Source of the DNA: Neurospora tetraspora
Lineage: Eukaryota; Ascomycota; Sordariomycetes; Sordariales; Sordariaceae
Assembly (NCBI RefSeq): GCF_033439725.1
Contig: NW_026944385.1
Coordinates: forward strand, 2,017,001-2,081,000
Direction: 5' to 3'
Length of the DNA stretch: 64,000 bases
Shown here piece after piece: positions 1 through 11,484 of the stretch. The number at the start of each line of letters is the position of its first letter. Within the stretch, counting starts at the first letter, position 1. A program made the translations under genes and the position numbers. The notes below the pieces were generated by a model that saw only the letters and a program-made list of their open reading frames with translations, was not told the DNA's origin and searched no databases.

Positions 1-874
1 TACGGCTTGAAGAGGCCAACAGGGACTTATAAGCGGATCACCAAAATCGACACGATCCAATCTCATCGAAATGTGAAAGCACGTTCTCACCAGAGTCCTC
101 CAGTCGCGGTAGATTGATCCTTAAGCACACCACGCAGTTCTTGGGTGAAATTGCAAGGGCTGTGATGGACATGGTCCATATGCCGGCCAACGACACCTTC
201 ACAACGTTGCCACTTGGCAGAACCAACATGTGTCCGTCCGGCGACTAATACCCGGATGCTTTTAGGATCATGCCAAATGAGGTGCGAGAAGCGGAAGAGA
301 CGTTGGCATGAAAATGCCACTGTGCTATCAAAAGGATTAGCACTGGCGCGTATGTAGTCCGCTTGTTGGTGGTTTGTTGGGTAGGGGGTTGAAGAGTGAA
401 GGGTGACAGCGCCAGGCCAGAATTAGGTACCACCCCTAACTCGGCTCGGTGACTGAATTTGGGGTACCATATGGCTATGAAATGGGATAAACGGGCTTCT
501 CTCGGACCGGGCCTCCCCCACGCACCCCTTGCACACTGCCGCCCCTTCCTTCACCAACGGACAGAGATAGCAGGACACCCCTAAAGCTGAGATGTCTCTA
601 ACAGAGGTAAGAGGTACAAACACCCATGGTGCTTAGTGTCGAAGTGAACGGAGTGAACGTAGACACAAGGCACAAAAGAATGGTGGTGAACTTGTTGATT
701 GAAGAAGAAGAAAGAGGACGAAAGAGAGGGAAGGGGAAACCTTCGATATATGTGCATGTGAGACGCGAGTAATAATCCATGTGTGGATCGAAAATCATCT
801 TGCTCAACACTTAGAAGGGAGAATAACACGCAGAAACGCTTGAAAAGGTACAATATCAGAAGACTATGTCTGCT
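1..874. other. Intergenic, no supported gene
   Basis: GC-balanced sequence with only short overlapping open frames on both strands. None has a recognisable domain, a signal peptide or convincing splice signals. It lies downstream of the DUF7136 gene on the minus strand, so its right edge probably holds that gene's 3' UTR. Confidence 0.5.
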
Positions 875-1681
875 CTACAAAAGCTGCATGGCAGCCAAAG
901 CCGCGACGAACCCGCCTAGCATGGCTGGGAACCCGGTCTTCGCCGCACTCCATCCATCCGCCGCCGCGTTCTGCTTGCTGGGGCAGCTCACCATGGGGCT
1001 GATGGCCGCGCATGCCGTGGCTGTGAGGGCGGCGGAGATGCTGTTCGCTGTGGCCGAGTCCACGTGGACTGCACACGGGTCGCCGGGCACCAGGGGCTGA
1101 ACGTCCGAGAGCACGGCGCAGGTGTTGCGGCCGTCGTACTGCGCCGGATTCACGTCTAGAGTGCCCGTGAGATTGAAGGCGAAGTGGCTGGCGTTGGTGC
1201 ATAAGGCGCTGTTCGCCGTTGCCGTCACGAGGTCGGGTTTCTGAGCGCCGTTTTGGATCGTAAACGTCACACTGTTGTCACGGAAGCCACCGCCGAGAAA
1301 TTGCGGGCCCCCGTGGGAGCAGTTGCCGGCGCCAAAAGCCCACACCAGGCTATAGGACGTCGGCGCCCCGTCGGCCGTTGTGTTGAGTCTCGAGACGTAA
1401 GTGTACACAAAGGTGGGCTCGGTAGTGAAGTTGGTCCACTTCAAGTTCAGGGTAGGGTCCCTCGTGTGATTAAAGGTGCTATCCCAGAGCACCAAGTCAA
1501 AGGAGGGTGCGAGCGACGAAGCCAGCGCCGCGTTCTGGAAAGCGAAGACGATGGGGAAGAGTGTCGACGGCGCGTAGGTGTCGTTGCGTGGGAAGATCAA
1601 GTCCACCTCGACCGTCGCCGGGAAGGTGGCTGCTCCAACCTGCATCGCCCAGAGCAGCACGGCTGAGAGGAACGCTGACAT
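875..1681 (-). CDS. Secreted, probably GPI-anchored DUF7136-like protein
   Basis: Single-exon gene of 268 codons. I chose the ATG at 1681 because it begins a classic signal peptide (MSAFLSAVLLWAMQVGAA); the frame stays open 74 codons upstream, but that part is low-complexity Ser/Pro-rich. The mature N-terminus has a VEVDLIFPRND-type opening that I recall from the fungal DUF7136 family, whose function is unknown. There are several NxT/NxS sequons and paired cysteines. The C-terminus ends in a hydrophobic stretch (residues about 248-268, FPAMLGGFVAALAAMQLL) after a small-residue region, as expected for a GPI signal. So it is probably attached to the plasma membrane or wall. The family name is from memory; the secretion signals are seen directly. 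Confidence 0.8.
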   Translation of the reverse strand: MSAFLSAVLLWAMQVGAATFPATVEVDLIFPRNDTYAPSTLFPIVFAFQNAALASSLAPSFDLVLWDSTFNHTRDPTLNLKWTNFTTEPTFVYTYVSRLNTTADGAPTSYSLVWAFGAGNCSHGGPQFLGGGFRDNSVTFTIQNGAQKPDLVTATANSALCTNASHFAFNLTGTLDVNPAQYDGRNTCAVLSDVQPLVPGDPCAVHVDSATANSISAALTATACAAISPMVSCPSKQNAAADGWSAAKTGFPAMLGGFVAALAAMQLL

Positions 1682-2592
1682 CGTGGCACGGAACCAGCTG
1701 GTCGGAGAAGGGATGGTGATGATAGAAGAAGCAGCTCGTGAGGGCGTAGAAGGGGTACTACTACGACGAATAATTGATTGAGGTAGGGGCACGCAAGAAA
1801 TCAGCCAAAAGCAAAAGCGCGTGCTAAAGGCGGTAGGAAATGGTGGCGAAGGATGACTGGGAATCAAGGGAGACAGAGGTCGGGGGAAGAGAGAGGCGAG
1901 CATAAACTCAATGAAAATGCGAAGTTGGAACGATGTAGTATTGTAGCATTCGTAACCTGGAAGGAAATAAAGTTATGGGCAGGGTCCAACACCAAGCGAA
2001 GTCAAGTTTAGCTAAATGCGGATAAATGCGGGATCCCGCCGGCCCGCGCCCTCCTGTCATACTGTCCCCCCCCCCATCTCCTTGAGCCGCAGCGGGATCC
2101 AATCACGGCGTAGCTCTCGGCACGTGGGTAGTCTCACATGGATTCGAACTACTATGTAGGTCGTGCCTGACCCCGTCACCTTCAACTTCGCAGGCTTCTT
2201 GTCAGATTCTAAGGTAGCATTCTACCCAGATGTCGGTTAGATGCTAGAGTCCCAGCCACTTGATCTCCCAACGGACTCGGTTCGCCAACCTCCGGCTGCT
2301 GTGCTTACTTCCTCTCCGCTTCCTAATGCACTGTCGCCAGCGCCGTTCCTCCGAGGGCAGCAGAAACCATCCCAGTCCTTGCCCATGTCCTTGCAGCACC
2401 TTGTTAATAATTCAATATTAACGTCACGTCTAGGTATCCTCAAAGGGGACCAACGTTGGCTTGAAATCCTTCACGGCGAGGATACCCTACAGATGCCATG
2501 TCTGTCGCCATCGACACATGGCGGACGACATCTGGGCTCTCGATGCCACATACATGATGCAGCAGGTGTCGTGAGGAGATGCCACGGAGCAG
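1682..2592. other. Divergent promoter region
   Basis: Intergenic stretch between the minus-strand DUF7136 gene and the plus-strand LysM gene. It contains a C run near 2070 and no convincing gene. It probably holds both promoters. Confidence 0.4.
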
Positions 2593-2598
2593 TATAAA
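2593..2598 (+). promoter_or_regulatory. Candidate TATA box of the LysM gene
   Basis: TATAAA about 140 bp upstream of the LysM start codon, followed by a pyrimidine-rich stretch typical of fungal 5' leaders. Placement is by position and motif only. Confidence 0.4.
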
Positions 2599-2738
2599 TG
2601 ACTCTGATGCGGACCAAGCTACCCCGTCCATTGTTGTTTGTTCACGCCGGCCTCTGCCCTCGTCTTCGTCGTTTGCCCTTGCTCCTTCGCATTGCTCTTG
2701 TCGCATCTTCTCTGTAATACCTTCGCAGCCACGGCACA

Positions 2739-3361
2739 ATGGGCTTCGCTTCTCTTCTGATGCTGGGCGTCGTCCCCCAGCTGGTCGCGGCACATGTCCT
2801 CCAGGCCCGCCAGAGCGTGTCCTGCGACTTCGCTACTGCCACCAACAATAGCGACACTTGCGCATCCTTTGCCGCCGCGTGGGGTATCACCGAGGCCGCC
2901 TTTGCGAAGCTCAACCCCGGTGTCTCTTGCCCGGGCAACCTGATCGCCGGCACGGAGTACTGTGTCATCGGCACCGTGTCCACAGGCGCTCCCACTACGA
3001 CCAAGACCGCCAGCACCACGACCAAGGCCGCTACCTCAACCACGCCACCCACTACAACCAAGGCGACCACTCTGCCGACCACCCCGGTCTCGCCTACGGG
3101 CCCTTCGCCTCAGATGCCCAATATCACTAGCACATGCAACAAGTTCTACCAGGTCCAGTCCGGGGGCCTTAGGACACAGGGTACGTGTAGGAAACGACAG
3201 GGTGCGGGGAGGGTTTCCCCTCAAAGTAGCCACCGTTTGTATTCTCCGTCAGAGCCCTATCACTAGACTAATGCGCGTTTGACAACGGTTATCTTGCATT
3301 AGGCTGCTCGTGGTGCACACCTCGTCTACAGCGCCCCTTGCATGACTGCCGCCTCTGCTAG
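2739..3361 (+). CDS. Secreted LysM-domain protein, second LysM decayed
   Basis: The start gives a signal peptide (MGFASLLMLGVVPQLVAA). It is followed by one complete LysM-like domain at about residues 28-77, running from SCDFATATNNSDTC to GTEYCVIGTV and including the conserved LNPGVSC. A Thr/Lys-rich linker (about 80-120) follows, and then CNKFYQVQSG, the usual opening of a second fungal LysM, after which homology stops. An intron 3181-3302 (GTACGT...ACTAAT...TTAG) would give 166 residues ending at 3361; without splicing the frame closes at 3266. Either way the second LysM is missing. Bases 3303-3450 look like its degraded remnant. LysM proteins of this type bind chitin and can act as effectors or in self-protection. 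This copy is probably truncated or a pseudogene in the making. Confidence 0.6.
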
Positions 3362-4489
3362 AGCACGTGGTCCATCTGGCTCTTCCTACAAGCCGTGGTG
3401 TTTGAAGGATCGGGCACATATGCACTGCTACAATGTTCCTGGCATGGATGCAAGGGTCCGGATCTCGGTTGCGGCAACAAACTTTCTAGTTAGGGCCGGT
3501 GTGTATTGGCACCTCGAATCCCACCAATTGAAGACGTGGCAAGCTCTAGCTACAGTAGTACAGTTGATCCTGTAGCCCATTCCCGGTTCTTTGGATGGCC
3601 ACAATTAACCGGATGTGATAACTAGAAGCTGATCAGATACGCCCATCTGGAAGCGCGTCCCTAGGCAAGCCTGCATGTGAGCTGAGCTCGGTCGTTACTT
3701 GGCAGACTGAAGCCGATTTTGCTTCCAATCCCTACTTTTCAGTCCATAGTAAGTCGATTGAGTCAGAAGTTGCTTGTAAGCTGTGACTGAGTCACACTAT
3801 TACGCCATCAATCATCAATTCGAAAAAAGGCGAATATACATGCCCCAAAACCAGTCCACTTTCTGCGTTACGTATCTTTAGCGGAGTGGGGTCCTGTATC
3901 AGGATTATAAACGATTAAACGTTATTGGAACTGAGGCAACTTTAGACGGGCGTCAAATCCGGCTTCTCCGATAGTCGGTCAGTTGCTCAGGCTAGCTCCC
4001 GGTGCTCAGTCATGGCTCAGGTCCAAAGAAGGAAATATGATTTGGAGATGTTGGTTTTCGTCACAGACTGTCTAGGGAGTAAGGGGGTAAACACAAGGGC
4101 ATGATGAGTTCGCGGAGAACCAAACATAAAGTGAAGGGTAGTGTGCACGGATCTCGCCCAATAATGAAGAGACGGAGATGGGCGGGAAGGTAACAAACTA
4201 TAAGAAGGGGTTGTGAGAGAAACCATTCCAATACTTGAGTAACAATGTATAGCAACCAATGGAAGAGCGGTGTCTTCTATTCAATGCATAGCGTCATATG
4301 TAGTACTCGGCCGATGAGATCAAACTTGGAGAAGTATGAAGATACCATGACTTTAACGTGAATGTTATCTTAATCGGAGTAGATGGGGCCAAATAATGGC
4401 GAGGACCACCATTGCCAGGGAGGAGAACTAAGGTACTCTACCCAGAGAATAGTGACAACGGGTAGGCACTAGTCTAGCCTAAGAGATCT
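3362..4489. other. Intergenic, nothing recognised
   Basis: No supported gene. The first 100 bases may be decayed LysM coding sequence. The rest has short frames only, with no clear repeat or RNA gene. Confidence 0.4.
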
Positions 4490-4909
4490 CTAACGGAGTC
4501 CTGCTGCACGGTACAACTCGGCGATGAGAGCAGCCTGACCGTCGACCAAGGTCTGGAACGCCTTTACCTTCTCCTCAAGACCGTCAACCAAGCCCTGGAA
4601 AGCCTTGACTTTATTGTCAAGAGCAATGATCATCCTGTCAGAAGCATCTAGTCTTCTCTGCAGGCCATCGAGATTCTTTTCCGCACGCTCGAGGCCCTTC
4701 TCCGTGTCCTCCACATAGCTGTTGACAACACGAACGTAGAAATCTGGTATCTTGATGTCCTTCATCATCTCGTGGAAGTCGCCCAAGCCCTTCTCCTCAA
4801 TGTAGGCTTTGGTCCTGTCGGCAAGTGGGAAGCTTCCCGCCATTGGCGGCTCAATCTCGGCGCCAGACGCGGCAGTCGAAGAATGACTGTTGTCGGATGT
4901 GGAGGACAT
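4490..4909 (-). CDS. Small coiled-coil protein, unknown function
   Basis: An uninterrupted frame of 139 codons. The N-terminal 25 residues are Ser/Thr-rich and disordered. Residues about 30-60 (LADRTKAYIEEKG...) look helical. From about residue 68 to the end the sequence is a heptad-like coiled coil rich in Glu, Lys and Leu. It contains a near-perfect tandem unit of about 14 residues (LDNKVKAFQGLVDG, then LEEKVKAFQTLVDG). There is no signal peptide or membrane segment. I do not recognise the family. The clean frame, plausible start context and strongly biased composition argue that it is real. An additional 5' non-coding exon upstream of 4910 is possible. Confidence 0.6.
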   Translation of the reverse strand: MSSTSDNSHSSTAASGAEIEPPMAGSFPLADRTKAYIEEKGLGDFHEMMKDIKIPDFYVRVVNSYVEDTEKGLERAEKNLDGLQRRLDASDRMIIALDNKVKAFQGLVDGLEEKVKAFQTLVDGQAALIAELYRAAGLR

Positions 4910-6246
4910 TTTGATCCTGAATCTGGGGGATGTAAGGTTAGAAGTATGTTTAGGAGATGGGTGCTGAGAACCTCGAATACCGTACGTACCGCTTACTTGA
5001 CGCGATAGTTAGGTAGAGGTAGTTTTCTTGGAGATGGTCGCTTGGTAGCTTTGCTCTTGGATATCTCGAGTAACAGAGTGTCGGTGACAGAAGCGCGAAG
5101 AAGACGGAAGACAGGAAAAGCGACTTTGTCTGATGAGGCAACAGGAGAAGATTAACGGGCACCAAGGCAGCGTAAAATGAAGAAAGGGAGCCAAGTGGAT
5201 AGCCGCTATGGAACGGACTTCCAAAAGGTAAGTAGATCCGGCAGGCAAGGGAAACAAACAGCCAAAGCTTTTGGCGTGCAGTGCAGGAAGGAGCAAAGAA
5301 GAGGCAGATGGGAGGGAAAAGGTGGGGTTGAGGTTGAAGTTGGGATGACAAGTTTTGCGTACAGGAGAACTCACACTCACTCCTGCCATCGTCCTGGAGG
5401 CTCACATGACGTATTTCCCAAGTGCCTACCTACGGCAGGGCGGATCTCAGTTTGATAGCGGCAGACGGGAGAGAGGCAAGTTAAGTGATGCGTGTGGTAC
5501 TGACAACATGGAGACAGCGTGCCAACGAAGAGAGACTGCCTGACCCCTTTTATAGGTCTCTGACGGCGTTCTGTAGATGTTTGCGAGAGAACTGGTTGAG
5601 TCAAACTAGGAGATTTCCAGTTGTTGTGTCAATTGCCTACCTCTACGCTACTGGCGTCACCGGTGGAAACAGCAAGTCTTTGCCCACTCAACTCAAGGCT
5701 TCAAGCAGAGAAGCGAATGACCAGGAGAGCTCCTTCCGTCTTGACATCTCCAAATTTCCACACTCCCTCTGCATCAGGCAGGAGGTATCTTGGCCGGCTG
5801 AGACAGGAAGGACCCGTCCGACTTAGAATGTGTGTTTGATAGGGTGTGCCTTCCGTCTTTCAGGTGGATTTTACAAGTGCAAAAGTCGCGCCGTCTTTGA
5901 TGTTATTGGCGGTCGGGTGGCCTGAACTGGGTTGGTGACCCACTGGCACTGGTCAAAGCCCAAGGCCATTCAGCAAAAAGAGAAGAAAAGATTTGCGGAA
6001 GTCGACGTATCGGTTGAGCATGCTAAAACTCTTTCCTTGTGCTGAAATGATGAAGAATTTGGAAAAAAAAAACAAAAAAAACAGGTGGAAACATCGGTCT
6101 CGAGCATGACTTGTAATACACCTGCACCAACAAACAACCGCTCGTGACACAGCAACAGTAAAAAAGGGGTTTGTTTACGTGCAATAGTTGGCGTCGATGC
6201 AGCTTGCCTCAGAAGTAGTTGTTTTGAAGCCCTTCAGACATCAAAA
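4910..6246. other. Intergenic, nothing recognised
   Basis: Several short frames on both strands, none with a domain or splice support. A short poly-A tract lies at 6061-6085. The region probably contains the 5' leader of the coiled-coil gene (left) and flank of tRNA-Phe (right). Confidence 0.4.
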
Positions 6247-6335
6247 GCGGGTTTAGCTCAGTTGGGAGAGCGTCAGACTGAAGTCCACTTCACTCATAAA
6301 TCTGAAGGTCGTGTGTTCGATCCACACAAACCGCA
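6247..6335 (+). tRNA. tRNA-Phe (GAA) with intron
   Basis: Mature parts are 6247-6283 and 6300-6335, with a 16-bp intron (6284-6299) one base 3' of the anticodon, the canonical site. The D arm (TTAGCTCAGTTGGGAGAGC), the anticodon stem TCAGA/TCTGA around CTGAAGA, and the T arm GTGTG-TTCGATC-CACAC are all intact. The acceptor GCGGGTT/AAACCGC has one G-A mismatch, which I recall from the sequenced Neurospora tRNA-Phe. The discriminator base is A. Confidence 0.95.
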
Positions 6336-7370
6336 ATGTTTTTGACTTTTTTTCCCCTTTCTTATCCTCTTATTTTTAACCCCTCTTCTCGAGTTTGTTC
6401 ATCTGGCCATCTTTTGAGCGAGCTTCCAATCGGTTACTCAACAACACACCCCTCCCCACCCTCCTTCCACCCTCCCCCCCTCAGGAAACATCCTCTTCCC
6501 AGTAGCCACCTCCATAACCCGCCCACTCTTCCTCATCACCTTCTCCACCGCCTCCAACACCTCGTAATCCCTCCCCGGCGCACCTACCACATTCGCAACA
6601 ACAGGCAAGTACTCCCCCCTCCCCGTAACTCTCGACTGATACTCCGCCTCTCCAATAGGAACCACCACGTCCGGCGCCCCCAGAATTGACGGCAAGAAAA
6701 GCTCGTCAACAGCTGACTGCGTTTCCGGTGACAGACTTGGTTCGTCGCGGTAGTTGGGCTTGACGTTGGCTATAGGCAAGACCACTAGAACTTCTTTACC
6801 TTCTTTGCCCTGACCACGGTTTGTGAAGAGGGTTTTGTGAAGCCAGTTCTTGTAAACGTTCAGTCGTCTGCTAGCTTCCTCGTGTTCGGCGCTCGTGACA
6901 GCTGCCCCGAGAGACCAGCGGCGTTGGACGAAAGGGATAACGTAGGGCTTTTGGGCGTTGTGTTTTGCTGCGTAGGCTTGTCGGAAATTAGAGGTGGAGT
7001 GGTAGAAGGAGTAGTAATAGGTGCGCGTGATGACGTCTTGGAGGTATGAGTCGAGGTTGGGATCAGTGTCGGGCGGGTGGTGGTGTTTCCAGATGTCACG
7101 GATAGAAAACATCAATATGGTGGCGGGGAGACGCAGCCGCAAGTCTTCGATGAAGGCGCGAAGAAGCCGTATTTGTTTGGGGTTGGTAATGGAGAGGAAG
7201 TAATCGGCTGGCCACAGGATTTCGTATCGCTTTTGTTGACTCTTCTTCACTTCCATGCCATAATCTTGCACTGAGGCACGAGGTATCCAACAACCCAGAA
7301 CCCTTTCCAACGTCCAAAAGTCCCGTGCAAATACGCAAGGCGTGTCGAAGCCCGGCCAGGTCTTGATCAT

Positions 7371-7422
7371 GAGAAAACCTGTCCGCACTCCAAGTCAAAC
7401 CTGCGCGCACTCTAAGACCCCA
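7371..7422 (+). repeat. Left terminal inverted repeat
   Basis: Fifty-two bp matching the reverse complement of 11433-11484 at 50 positions. It is preceded directly by TTGATCAT. Confidence 0.9.
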
Positions 7423-10400
7423 GGGTTAAGGTCCCTGGTAGCCTATGATAGGCTATATATAGCACTTGATATTTAAAATTCCCACTTTTAGCCGTGAAAA
7501 TACCCTATTTCAATGCACGAAATAATGACATGCATTTCATGAAATTTTTGACTGGTCTTTACGAGCCGTGCACCCCTTTTCAAACTTAGCGATTTTGAGT
7601 GATTTTATACGTCGTATTAATACTACCCTATAATACGATATTACGAGCAAATCGTACTAGTTCTTTTAAGTTAGCTAGTTAATATACGTTAATTAATTGG
7701 TATAGGTATTAATTCGTACTAATAGAGATTATAAATAGCCTTTAACCTTCCTCTTCCTTTTCGTTATCGTTACAATTTAATCGATAGCGATACGACTTTT
7801 ATAAGCGCCGCCTCCTTTTCGCGCGAGAGTTAGCGCGTATTATTAGACAATCCCTTCTATACCCTCGCCTCCTCCCTTAGGGTAACCATAATTGAAGTCC
7901 GCCGCAATATTATTAAATTCTATCGTCGACGTTGATTTGGTGTTATAATCCTTCGAAGTAATAAGTATCTAATATATAACTCCTAATATTCTATATATTA
8001 CTAGCCGTATTAATATATTTACTAGTGCGACTATATTGCTTACTGGCCTTACTTAACCCCTAACCCCAATTTTAAATATCGTTCTATATCGAGGAAGGTT
8101 GCCCGTAAGTATCCCTTTCGAATTATAATTACTAGATAAATGCATATTGGTTGGAAATAGGTTATAAAAATTAATAATTATAGCTACGAGGGATACTTAC
8201 CTTCTTAATACTTTAATAGCCATCTTTTCTTAGAAAGAGAACGCTCGCTTTATACCCTAAATTTTAGGGATTTGTAGCTAGTTTATTAAGAAGCAGGGAA
8301 TTAATTATACGGTCGATATATACTACCATTAAAGATCGGTTCCCTACTATCCCTCTTCAGTATAAAGATTTTGATAATATACGTATACAGTTAAAGAAAG
8401 CATCGCGTAAATGATATGTTAATATTTAGAATTTTATACGGTCGTCAGAAAATAATATAGCGGTAATTTATTATAATATTAATTAAGAGGATATAAATAA
8501 AATTATATTCTCTAATACCTTTTAGTTATTTAATTCCTAACGTAAGATATAATTATACAACCCGTTTATTATATCCTTTAACGCTACATATAAGACTAAT
8601 TACTACTACCTCGCTTTAATATAAGGTATTATTATTACGGCCGAGAATACTTCTATGCCTATTTTTTAAATAGTATTTAATAACGAAAGGAAGGAAGGAT
8701 ATACGTACTTCGTTAATTAGATTAAACGAACGTTAAGTATTTTCAATATTCGTTACCCTAATATTATTATTAGCAATAGAGACAATACTTTTATTAGCGT
8801 ACTACGCGCTAGATTCCTTAAAATTAATTTTTAACACTACGTTTAGTATATTAATTATAATATAGTTAAAAATATTAAAAAACTTTAAAAATGCTCCGCT
8901 TCGCCCGTAGAGGGTATTGGAAATAATAAGGAGGTTAGAGACGACGAGGAGGCTAGCGGTAATTAATTTACTATATTTGATAACGAAAATATCAACGACG
9001 ACGATTAAGATAATAATAGTGATAATACTATTAACGAATTAAACAATTAAGACGACGAGGTAGAATTTAACAATAATAATTTAACCTTCGATACCGATAA
9101 TAAGGCTAATCGTTAATATTTAATTCGTATATATAAAAAGGTCTATAGTATAATTAGAATTAAAATTAACTTCCCCCTTATATTTCGTAAGGATACCGAT
9201 ATACGTATTATATTATTCTTTATATAGTAGTATATAGTTTATTCTTCAACTATAACGGATTTTGAGAAGGCTTAGGTCCGTTTTTAGAGATAATTTAGCG
9301 CTTCCTAGAAAAGTATTATTAATTATTTTAAGAAGGAGTATATACTTTGTAAAGAGGAGTAGGTTAATTGCTATACTAACGATAATTTTAATTATGGTTA
9401 AATAATAATATTACTAAACGAATTTAATAATAGTTCCTTTAAGTCTTATTAAACTTCTAGTTGTAGTAGTCTCGCTAACGTTTTTGAAGTATATTCCTAG
9501 TACGTTGCTAATTACTATACTTACTTTAAAGAAATTATTACTATTTCTTCGTTGTGTATACGTATTAAATAAATTATTTATAGTTGGATAGGAATTTACC
9601 CTCTAGAATTAATTGTATAGGTATTCGATTTAATAAATAGTTAGTATTATAAAGTGTTTTTAATTATATTAGAGAGGTCAGGGGATTTATATTAGGGTAA
9701 GCTTCTATTTCTCTATTTATAGCGGTTTAGAATGTAGTTTAGCCTGCTTTGTGCGTATGAAATAGAGATATAGTTATAGAGTAACGAAGTCTTTTTAGTC
9801 GAGAAAGATATATATTACCCTTTTTAATATTTATATTAATTTCGAATAAGCGCTTTCTTACCCCTTACTTCCGATATTATCCTATATTAATTCTTTACGT
9901 AGAATGTAGTCGATAAATATTTTATATTTATACCTGCGGCTATAGGGATTCTTAAAGGCCGCCTCCGTAATACGGGTAGTCCCTTTAGTTATAAAGTTAT
10001 TACTATACGATTTCCTTAAAGTAATTTTTAAGAAGGCTAACCTTTTTAGAGTACCTTTTAAAGTATTTAAAGTAAGTCGTAATTAAGCTAGCCTCTTTAA
10101 TATAGGAGGGTAATTAGGGTAAATATACGTACTTAAATTTAATTTAGCTAACCCCCTAGTTCTTATGGTACGTTTAAGAATATTATACTTATTAGGGTAT
10201 TTATACACCGTTATTATTCCTAATAGGAGTTAATTAGACCTAATTTCGAAGTTATAAATGCCGAGGATATTATTGTAAGTGTTATTATAATACCCGTAAA
10301 TAGGAAGCGGTTGAGGCGGGAGGATAAGGAGGAAGATAAGGAGGAAGAGGTATTTATTAATAAAGACGATAATATATAGAGTATTATTTTCGTTAATATT

Positions 10401-11432
10401 AATTAAATTTTAGCCTTCTAGAGCCTACCTACTTTAATTTAACTAAAGGAAGTATTTAAATTAGAAGATTTAAATTTAGAGCTATTTAATTTACCTTTGT
10501 CCCCTATCCTTCCCTCGCCTTTATTATTATCTTCCTTCTCCTCTTAGCTTTTTATTATTTAAATTATCGAATTAGAAGCACTAGTCCTCAATAATATATA
10601 GGGATTCTAATAAAAAAACCTCCTTAGTACCGTATTATACTATACGACGGATAACGAACTAAGCAATAATCCATTTCCTAATAATATAGAGAAGAACTAC
10701 GTTAGGGAGGTATTTATAGAAGAGGAGTAATTCGCCTAATTATAGTTAGAGGAGGAGTTTAATAAATAAACGGCTAAGTAGGTAGAGAAGGAGGAGTATA
10801 ACGTCTTTAATAATAAGTATTCCCTATATAACGTAAATTTTAGAAACAAAGAGGGGGGGTACTTTATTAAATAGCGCCGTACCTATTACGGTCCTTACAA
10901 ATACCTAATTATTAAGAAGGAGTTTAGCCTATCTCTTTTATACTTTTATTAAAGGAGGAAGCTATACTTATAGTTGGGTAGGTCCTTTTATATTATTAAT
11001 ACTAATATTGAGTGGTTAAACAGAAAGGAGAGGCGTAAGAAGAGGAGGATAAAAGAGAGTTTATAGGACGAAAATAGTTACTTTAGGAAGGGATATAAGA
11101 ATTATTAGAATAATAAGGACCTATAGATCGTATAGTAATACTTGCCGGGCAATAGAAAGAACTCTATTGTATTAAATAACTTAAAAGAATAAATATCGAT
11201 ATTACTGGATAAATAAATAAGAGAAGGATTTTAGGGATTAAGACTATATTAGGCTAATTATGCGTACCGGGTTTAGTAGGTTCAAATTACTTCGATACTT
11301 CTATGGGGGATTTATAATACTACGAAAAGTATTACGAATTTTACGTTAGCGGGCACGGGACGATGTGTGGGAATATTGAAAAGACCCTAGATTACTATAT
11401 AAAATGATAGTATTTATATGATAGTTGCTATA

Positions 11433-11484
11433 TGGGGTTTTAGAGTGCGCGTAGGTTTGACTTGGAGTGCGGACAGGTTTTCTC
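11433..11484 (-). repeat. Right terminal inverted repeat
   Basis: Inverted copy of 7371-7422. It is followed directly by the second TTGATCAT target copy and then by intact amidase coding sequence. Confidence 0.9.

Larger units (their letters stand above)
7371..11484. mobile_element. TIR DNA transposon (hAT-like), heavily RIP-mutated
   Basis: Both ends are exact: terminal inverted repeats of 52 bp (7371-7422 and 11433-11484) starting GAGAAAACCTGTCC, differing at two positions, both purine transitions. They are flanked by the 8-bp target duplication TTGATCAT (7363-7370 and 11485-11492), which fits the hAT preference nTnnnnAn. The interior is strongly AT-rich with no surviving open frame, as expected after RIP, so the transposase type cannot be confirmed from motifs. 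A Mutator-like element is the main alternative, but these usually make 9-bp duplications. The base composition changes right at the element boundary, and the flanking amidase exons are unmutated. Confidence 0.85.

Noticed and set aside
1253-1666. Plus-strand frame opposite the DUF7136 gene
   Set aside because: Antisense shadow. Basic composition and no homology.
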